DNA from: a virus
Virus record (IMG/VR): IMGVR_UViG_3300035670_000187
Span: 1 to 64,000 of that record
DNA: 64,000 bases
Reading direction: 5' to 3' (one strand)
Shown here: piece after piece, positions 57,855-64,000 of the stretch
Numbering within the stretch: position 1 is the stretch's first letter
Layout of the letters: each line of letters opens with the position of its first letter
The notes under the pieces: model-generated
The model's input: the letters and a program-made list of their open reading frames with translations, nothing else
What the model was told of the DNA's origin: nothing
Database searches by the model: none
Program-made: the position numbers and the translations under genes

Positions 57855-60800
57855 ATGACAACAAGAGTTTCCATAAGATACGGTGGCACTGGAGCAAATA
57901 CTGCAGCAGATGCACGCGCTGCATTAGGCGTTTCCTCATCAGAAACGACCAATGCTGCTTATACACAAGCAAACTCTGCGTTTGACCAAGCAAATAGCGC
58001 ATATAATGCTGCTAATTTAAAATTAGATTTAACTGGCGGAACAATCTCTGGCAATTTGACTGTTTCTGGTAATCTTGAAGTTCTTGGAAACAGCACTACA
58101 TTGAATGTTGAGACGTTGTTGGTTGAAGACAATGAGATTATTCTCAACTCAAATGTTGCTGGTTCTCCAACGCTCAATGCTTTTATTACTGTTAATCGCG
58201 GATCTTCTCCAAACACTTTTGTTAAGTGGGATGAAGATGATAATAAATGGGGTTGGAGCGACGACGGATCAAATACTTTTTATTTTAACACTGCACTAGA
58301 TGCCTATGATGCAGCGAATACAGCCAATACGAATGCATTAGCAGCCTATGGTCAAGCCAACGATGCCTATGCCGCTGCGAACACAGCAAACACCAACGCA
58401 TTGGCAGCATATGATCAAGCAAACTCCGCTTTCGATCAAGCAAATCTAGCATACGATCAGGCTAATACAGCATACGGACAAGCAAATGACGCTTATGCAG
58501 CTGCGAATACAGCAAATACCAATGCACTCGCAGCATACGGACAAGCTAATTCTGCTTATGATCAAGCAAACTCGGCTTATACTCAAGCAAATGATGCTTA
58601 TACCGCAGCAAACTCAGCAGCCAATACAGTTCGAGTCTCTCAAAACAGTGGATCAACATTATCTGCTAAACAATTAAACTTTGTCAACACTGCTAATGTA
58701 ACTATTGCTGTCACGGATTCTGGTGACGGAAATGCGAATATTGAATTTGAAGTAGCAGCAGGTGGCTCAGGAATCGCAGACTTCCCAGTTTCTGCTAATA
58801 GTGGTTCGACGGTCACTGCAAATGCACTCAACTTTATCAATACATCTTCTGTCACTGTAAGCGTTCAAAGTGGTATTGATGGAAATGCAAATATTTCCTT
58901 CACCTCTGTTGGAGCTGCAGCGAACTTAGAAATTCTAGATGACGGATCTTCATTAACTGCTGCTGTCACGAGTATTGATTTTGTTGGATCGGGCGTCACT
59001 GCAACAGCCAATGGATCTGATGTCACGGTCACAATCACAGGTGGTGGTGGAACAGAAACCGTTGCCAAGTCTGATCTATTCACTGCAGCAAATGGTGATG
59101 CAAATCTCACCTATTCATTGACGTATGCAGTTCCTGGAACGGATTATGTCTTTGTAAACAAGAATGGCATTGCTCTTGTTCCTGGAACTGATTTCGTCAT
59201 TGAGAGTTTCCAAACACTCCGAGTGATCGACACTGGTGAAACTGGTGACGTCATTGAAGCGCATTACTTTACTCCAGCTTCAACGATTCTAATTCCAAAC
59301 ACTGATATTATTATTGATACAAATACAGTCACTGCTCAGACGAATACATTCTATTTGTCTGCGAATATTACTTCAATTAATCTCTTGACCGTCACGAAGA
59401 ATGGTCTCACACTTACACCAAATTCTCACTTCACGTTGTCAGATAATAATACCATCACATTGACAACAGTAGCAGAAGTAGATGACGAATTGGTCTTTAG
59501 ATTCTTCCGTGATGTTACACTCGAAAGAGCCAATTCAAATAACTCAGTCAGCTCTACATTCACTGCGAATGGTTCAGCGAATGTGTTCTTCATGGACTCT
59601 CATGCAACTTCGAACAACAATGTTCTTGTCACGATTGACGGTGTGGTTTTAATTCCTGTTGATGATTATACGGTCGATGGTCCAATATTGACCATTAATT
59701 ACATGCCACCAAATGGCGCGAAGATTGAAGCTCGAACAATCACAGGCGGTGGTGATGGCGGTGGAGCGACACTCGGATTTGTTCGCGATTCTTTTGTCGG
59801 CGATGGAAACACAGTTAATTACACACTCACCGTTGCTCCGTATGATGAAGACAACTGCTTGGTCTATGTTGATCGAGTTTTGCAAAGAAACAATGAGTAT
59901 AATGTCAGCACAACGACATTGACCTTTGATTCTGCACCTGACGCGAATGCAGTGATTGATGTCTTCACGACAACTTATAAAGCAACCAGCTTTGCATTGA
60001 TGAAAGCTGGGGATACAATGACAGGCAACTTGAACGTCTCAGCGACATTAATCACGCAAAATGTTGAGCCTGTTGCGAATGTGACTTATGATCTCGGAAC
60101 GAGCACCAAGAGATTCAAAGATCTCTGGTTGAGTAATAGTACGATTTATTTGGGAGAAGCGACAATTTCTGCAAATGGCGGAAACATTGTTGTTCCTTCG
60201 ATTCAAACTTCAAGTGGTGTAAATGTTGAAGCAGTTCTTGCTGATGCATACAATCAAGCGAATAGTGCATTTGATGCGGCGAACAATCGAGTGTTGAAAG
60301 CTGGCGATACAATGACTGGATTGCTAAACGTCGCGAATAATCTAGTAGTTACTGGGAATGTTGCAATCGGAGTTTCTTCAACATCCAACACTGTCCAAAT
60401 TAATGCTGAATTTCCAACAATACGTTTAGAAGAAACGGGAAGTGGTGGATCAAAAAGATTAGAATTTAGTGTAGCCAATGATGGCGTTGCACTAATTAGT
60501 GCAGGTCAGTCCTCTCAATCGCTTGCATTTGGTACTGTTGGTTCAGAGAGAATGAGAATTGGTTCTAACGGTGCAGTGTTAGTTGGAACAACCTCTGATC
60601 CTACTGGAGGCACAACGCAGCACTTTTTCTCGCATTCTGGTAATAATCCAACTGCATTTATTATTGGTGATGCAAATAATAGTGCCAACGCTACAGGATT
60701 GTATCTACGTTCAACTGATCCAAGATTAGTTCGACCAACTGGTATGCCAATTTATATTGCAGATACTGCAGGAACGAAACATGTTACTGTTTTAGGCGAT

Positions 60801-62171
60801 GGGAAATTAGGAATTGGCACAACAAATCCAAGCGCGCAATTATTTGTTGCTTCATCAGAAACTGGATACACTGCAAACCTAGCAGAAACAGTAACTAAAG
60901 CAGCTGTTTTATTTAAAACACATAGTTCAGATTCTACTGTTACTTCATTTGGTGGAATTTCAGGTGGAAATGCGTACATTCAAAGAACTAATGGTGCAGG
61001 AACTACTTCATATTCTATTTGTCTGAATCCTTTTGGTGGAAATATTGGTATCGGCACAACAAGTCCATCTAGTGTATTCCACATGAAAGGCGCTGCAAGT
61101 GCGGATGCAACTCTGACAATTGAAACCAGTGCAAACAATGATTATGCAGGAATAATTAGTTTTGCTGACGCTGGTGGCTCTTCTGCTTCTATTTTTTATA
61201 GTCACTACAGCAGCGTAATGGTATTCAATGTTGCAGGTGGTGAACGTTTGCGCATTAATAGCGACGGCAATATTGGCATTAGCACAACAAGTCCTGCCAA
61301 TAGATTAGATATCTGGTCACCAGATGGAGAAGGCGCTAGATTTAGAATTGTTACAAAAACTAGTGGTACAAGTTCATTTCAACAAATAGCCTTAATGGGT
61401 CACACTGGTTCTACTGTGAATGATGGATTTTTTCAATTATTTGATAATGGAACTGCGAAAATAAGTATGGCTGCAAATGCATCTAGAGGTGGTGATACTT
61501 ATTTTAATACTGGTGGATATTTATATGTGGGTAAAACGTCTGACTCGAACGATGTTGGTTTGTCGTTAGGTGGTGACGGATTTTTTAGAACTATTCGCAA
61601 TGGTGCTGCAAACATAATTTGCGACCGACTTTCTAACGACGGAGATTTAATTATATTTAGACAGGATGGTAATAGTGAAGGTTCCATCTCCGTCAGCGGC
61701 AGCGCCGTCTCTTACAACGGTGGTCACTTAGCTCGTTGGTCACAAACGACCGATAACACCCGCATCGAATTACTTAAAGGCACAGTCATGTCAAACCTTG
61801 ACCAAATGGCAGAGTGGATCGATCCAGAAACAGGTGAGCCACAACAAAACGAACAGCTCAACTGCATGAAAGTGTCAGATGTTGAGGGCGATGTAAACGT
61901 CGCTGGCGTGTTCGTGAATTGGGACAACGATGACGATGTGTTCGCCAATGATATGAACATCGCAATGACAGGCGACATGATTATCCGAATCGCTCAAGGT
62001 GTCACAGTGCAGCGCGGTGATTTGTTGATGTCTGCTGGCGACGGTACAGCGAAGCCACAAGGCGATGACATCATCCGAAGCAAAACGATTGCAAAAGTCA
62101 CTTCAACGCATGTCACTTGCACTTATGAAGACGGTTCTTATTGCGTTCCATGTGTGTTGATGGCTTGCTAA
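57855..62171 (+). CDS. Giant tail-fibre protein with VLMAC-type C-terminal domain
   Basis: 1438 aa. N-terminus VSIRYGGTGANTAADARAAL, followed by the GNSTTLNVETLLVEDNEIIL module. Residues 150-254 are fifteen heptads (AYDQANS, ANTNALA types). Residues about 415-700 hold four tandem modules of the VFVNKNG/VTIDGV/VYVDRV type seen in the 910-aa fibre. The shaft has VGIGTTSP repeats and GDTMTGLLNVANNLVVTG, nearly the same as in the 1694-aa fibre. The C-terminal domain (from about 1281: YNGGHLARWSQTTDNTRIEL, GTVMSNLDQMAEW, DVEGDVNVAGVFVNWDNDDD, VQRGDLLMSAGDGTAKPQ, YCVPCVLMAC) is recurrent in phage fibres. It may be a chaperone or autoprocessing domain, which I cannot confirm. Preceded by a late promoter. 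Confidence 0.8.
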   Translation: MTTRVSIRYGGTGANTAADARAALGVSSSETTNAAYTQANSAFDQANSAYNAANLKLDLTGGTISGNLTVSGNLEVLGNSTTLNVETLLVEDNEIILNSNVAGSPTLNAFITVNRGSSPNTFVKWDEDDNKWGWSDDGSNTFYFNTALDAYDAANTANTNALAAYGQANDAYAAANTANTNALAAYDQANSAFDQANLAYDQANTAYGQANDAYAAANTANTNALAAYGQANSAYDQANSAYTQANDAYTAANSAANTVRVSQNSGSTLSAKQLNFVNTANVTIAVTDSGDGNANIEFEVAAGGSGIADFPVSANSGSTVTANALNFINTSSVTVSVQSGIDGNANISFTSVGAAANLEILDDGSSLTAAVTSIDFVGSGVTATANGSDVTVTITGGGGTETVAKSDLFTAANGDANLTYSLTYAVPGTDYVFVNKNGIALVPGTDFVIESFQTLRVIDTGETGDVIEAHYFTPASTILIPNTDIIIDTNTVTAQTNTFYLSANITSINLLTVTKNGLTLTPNSHFTLSDNNTITLTTVAEVDDELVFRFFRDVTLERANSNNSVSSTFTANGSANVFFMDSHATSNNNVLVTIDGVVLIPVDDYTVDGPILTINYMPPNGAKIEARTITGGGDGGGATLGFVRDSFVGDGNTVNYTLTVAPYDEDNCLVYVDRVLQRNNEYNVSTTTLTFDSAPDANAVIDVFTTTYKATSFALMKAGDTMTGNLNVSATLITQNVEPVANVTYDLGTSTKRFKDLWLSNSTIYLGEATISANGGNIVVPSIQTSSGVNVEAVLADAYNQANSAFDAANNRVLKAGDTMTGLLNVANNLVVTGNVAIGVSSTSNTVQINAEFPTIRLEETGSGGSKRLEFSVANDGVALISAGQSSQSLAFGTVGSERMRIGSNGAVLVGTTSDPTGGTTQHFFSHSGNNPTAFIIGDANNSANATGLYLRSTDPRLVRPTGMPIYIADTAGTKHVTVLGDGKLGIGTTNPSAQLFVASSETGYTANLAETVTKAAVLFKTHSSDSTVTSFGGISGGNAYIQRTNGAGTTSYSICLNPFGGNIGIGTTSPSSVFHMKGAASADATLTIETSANNDYAGIISFADAGGSSASIFYSHYSSVMVFNVAGGERLRINSDGNIGISTTSPANRLDIWSPDGEGARFRIVTKTSGTSSFQQIALMGHTGSTVNDGFFQLFDNGTAKISMAANASRGGDTYFNTGGYLYVGKTSDSNDVGLSLGGDGFFRTIRNGAANIICDRLSNDGDLIIFRQDGNSEGSISVSGSAVSYNGGHLARWSQTTDNTRIELLKGTVMSNLDQMAEWIDPETGEPQQNEQLNCMKVSDVEGDVNVAGVFVNWDNDDDVFANDMNIAMTGDMIIRIAQGVTVQRGDLLMSAGDGTAKPQGDDIIRSKTIAKVTSTHVTCTYEDGSYCVPCVLMAC
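58302..58616 (+). repeat. 21-bp heptad repeat array (AYDQANS/ANTNALA), 15 units
   Basis: Fifteen 21-bp units, many AYxQANx heptads with interspersed ANTNALA units that recur in a higher-order pattern (units 2, 5 and 11). Same coding scheme as the 54731-54961 array in the neighbouring fibre. Confidence 0.85.
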
Positions 62172-62194
62172 TAGATTAGAAAATAGGAATTACA

Positions 62195-64000
62195 ATGTCA
62201 AAACAACAAGTTTCAATTTTCATGGGTGGCACTGGTGCGAACACGGCATCAGACGCACGCACAAATCTTGGTGTTGTTGCTGTGTCTGGCGACACCATGA
62301 CAGGAAATCTGAATGTTGCTGCCACATTGATCACTCAAAACGTCATTCCGAATGCTAACATCACCTATGATCTTGGAAGTAGTGAAGCAAGATTCAAAGA
62401 TCTTTGGTTGAGCAACAGCACGATTTATTTGGGAGAAGCATCGATTTCCGCACAAGGTGGGAATGTGTCCTTTGGGAATGCGGAAATTCAATTGTCCAAC
62501 GTGACGACGAAGTTGAATGTGACCAATGATCTGTTTGTGAGTGGGAATGTTGGGATTGGAACAGAGAGTCCTGCAGCCAAACTACACTTAGGAGGTTTGG
62601 CGCCATTAGATTCTATTATTCGCCAAGACTCTACAGCTTCGGGCACTAATTGGGAAATTGGGGAAAGAGAAGCAGGAAAGTGGCAAATCTGGGAAGATGA
62701 TTCAGACAATGTTGTAGCTACTTTTACATCAACAGGAAATACTGGTATTGGAACAACTAGTCCATTAACAAAACTTGACATTTTAGATTCTAATGCAACA
62801 AATCGAGTTGTAACAATAAAACGAGGTTTGCAGGGATCAGAGGCAAATTTGTCAACCTCTTTTGGCGCTCCATATTTGCAAGTAGGTGGTAATGAATATA
62901 AATTAAATTCCCTTCAAAGTATTGGATTTGGCTATGTTACTGGTGGATCTAATCCCCCAGGGGAAATAGGATTTGTAACCAGAACAACTAGCGGTTTTAC
63001 ATATGGCGATTTCGTCATAGGAACTAGAACTGTTACTACTGATACTGCGGTAAGTGAATGTATGAGAATTACGGCAGAAGGTAACGTCAGTATTGGAACA
63101 ACATCACCTATTGCTAATGGAACACTAACAATCCATACTAGTAAACCTATAATTACATTATCTTCAACAAATTATGCCAGTCAATATATGACAACGCTTG
63201 GCACTTATTCTGGAGCAGAAGCATTTTTGATTTTCGGCAATAATGGCAGAAATGAAATTAGAGCAGGCAGAACTAATCCTGGTGGCTATCTAGACTTTTT
63301 TGCAAACAATACAGTTGATCAAGAAGCAAGTTCTGACGGCAATTTTATTGCTAGAATGCATGCAAACGGAACAACAAGTTTTGGAACAACAAATGTGTTT
63401 GGAGCAAGTCGTCCAACAGTTTCAATTTATAGTGAGAGCAGACCATTAGTGTTAAAATCGAATACTGCAGATTATACTATGCTTTCGATTTCTTCAGTAA
63501 ATAAGGAATATGGATTTTATCATGACGCAGGTAATACCTTTATTTTGAGAGAAGTTGCTGTTATTAATGCTATAGAAGTAAACCCTGGTGGACGTATTAA
63601 TTATCCAGGACAACCAGCATTTTCTATGTTTGGGACAAGTTATACACAAGACTCGCAGGCATCAGGCATTCGAACAGTAATTATACCAGCGAGCACAGAA
63701 TTTAACATTGGCAATCATTATAATACATCTACTGGTGTATTTACTGCACCAGTGGCTGGTAGATATTACTTTGCATTTTGGGGACTAGCCTATCCTCTTC
63801 AAGAAAACGATCGTGTAAGCATTGCATATAGAAAAAATGGTAGCGTGGTTTTTATAGTAGAACATAATGGTAATTCTGGAAGTCATACTGAAACTTCAGG
63901 ATGTATATTTTTAAGCCTTGCAGCTAATGATACGGTCGATCTAACATTCAGACGTGATGCAGGCGATTTAGCTTCTGCATACAGCACACAATGGACTATG
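62195..64000 (+). CDS. Tail-fibre protein with C1q-like head (runs past the window)
   Basis: At least 602 aa, frame open to the last base. N-terminus VSIFMGGTGANTASDARTNL, followed by GDTMTGNLNVAATLITQN and an ARFKDLWLSNSTIYLGEA segment shared with the preceding fibre. The shaft has VGIGTESPAAKLHL and TGIGTTSPLTKLDI repeats. From about residue 498 there is a C1q/TNF-like beta-jelly-roll: FNIGNHYNTSTGVFTAPVAG, RYYFAFWGLAYP, VSIAYRKNGSVVFIVEH, SGCIFLSLAANDTVDL. It is cut by the window edge, with perhaps 5-10 residues missing if C1q is the last domain. Such heads bind receptors and form trimers. No late octamer is seen in the 23-nt gap before it, so it may be co-transcribed with the upstream fibre. 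Confidence 0.82.
   Translation, partial: MSKQQVSIFMGGTGANTASDARTNLGVVAVSGDTMTGNLNVAATLITQNVIPNANITYDLGSSEARFKDLWLSNSTIYLGEASISAQGGNVSFGNAEIQLSNVTTKLNVTNDLFVSGNVGIGTESPAAKLHLGGLAPLDSIIRQDSTASGTNWEIGEREAGKWQIWEDDSDNVVATFTSTGNTGIGTTSPLTKLDILDSNATNRVVTIKRGLQGSEANLSTSFGAPYLQVGGNEYKLNSLQSIGFGYVTGGSNPPGEIGFVTRTTSGFTYGDFVIGTRTVTTDTAVSECMRITAEGNVSIGTTSPIANGTLTIHTSKPIITLSSTNYASQYMTTLGTYSGAEAFLIFGNNGRNEIRAGRTNPGGYLDFFANNTVDQEASSDGNFIARMHANGTTSFGTTNVFGASRPTVSIYSESRPLVLKSNTADYTMLSISSVNKEYGFYHDAGNTFILREVAVINAIEVNPGGRINYPGQPAFSMFGTSYTQDSQASGIRTVIIPASTEFNIGNHYNTSTGVFTAPVAGRYYFAFWGLAYPLQENDRVSIAYRKNGSVVFIVEHNGNSGSHTETSGCIFLSLAANDTVDLTFRRDAGDLASAYSTQWTM

Overview
The window is a stretch of a T4-like (contractile-tailed, myovirus) double-stranded DNA phage genome, AT-rich overall. 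The main evidence is a gp32-type single-strand binding protein and a syntenic run of T4 baseplate genes (gp4, gp48, gp53, hub, gp5, gp25, gp6, gp7, gp8). These are followed by the large virion proteins (a DUF4815-type protein and its partner) and Asn/Thr/Ala-rich fibre genes typical of marine and freshwater 'exo-T-even' phages such as cyanophages and pelagiphages. No host gene, tRNA, integrase or photosynthesis gene is visible, so the host cannot be named.

Layout. Positions 1-1127 hold the end of an unidentified gene, gp32 and a strong UUCG-loop terminator. Positions 1126-6392 (minus strand) hold an almost gapless operon: gp4 head-completion nuclease, a conserved 182-aa protein, a tail-tube-like protein (gp54/gp19 type), gp26, gp51, and an 827-aa probable tape-measure protein carrying an M15 (VanY-type) peptidase domain. 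Positions 6415-20421 (plus strand) hold the baseplate: gp48 cap, gp53, gp27-like hub, gp5 spike, a 386-aa protein, gp25, gp6, gp7 and gp8. Positions 20432-31396 hold large virion proteins, one fibre and small satellites. Positions 31419-34289 hold a 956-aa Gly-X-Y (collagen-like or polyglycine-II) protein built on 81-bp repeats. Positions 34351-36628 hold a four-gene auxiliary cassette behind a sigma70-like promoter: an unknown protein, a 2-oxoglutarate/Fe(II) hydroxylase, a zinc-ribbon protein and a sulfotransferase-like protein. Positions 36673-64000 hold a long tandem array of modular tail-fibre genes with shared stalk modules and different C-terminal heads (S74 chaperone, C1q-like and others). 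The last gene runs off the window.

Most genes are coupled by TAATG or ATGA overlaps or very short gaps. Octamers of the form NATAAATA, like the T4 late promoter, sit 19-38 nt before gp25 and before several fibre genes, which suggests separately initiated late transcripts.

The strongest unexpected signals are four. (1) A canonical -1 slippery heptamer, TTTTTTC, lies at the end of gp26 with a Shine-Dalgarno-like AAGGA upstream; slipping there fuses gp26 in frame to gp51, just before the tape measure, which copies the lambda G/GT and P2 E/E+E' tail-chaperone arrangement. (2) A prolyl-hydroxylase-like enzyme lies two genes after a collagen-like protein that carries proline in the Y position of Gly-X-Y. 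(3) A block of about 560 residues is present in three fibre genes, each copy with an internal duplication. (4) Two fibre head domains exist both fused to a fibre and as separate small genes. Assignments were made by reading the sequence without database searches.
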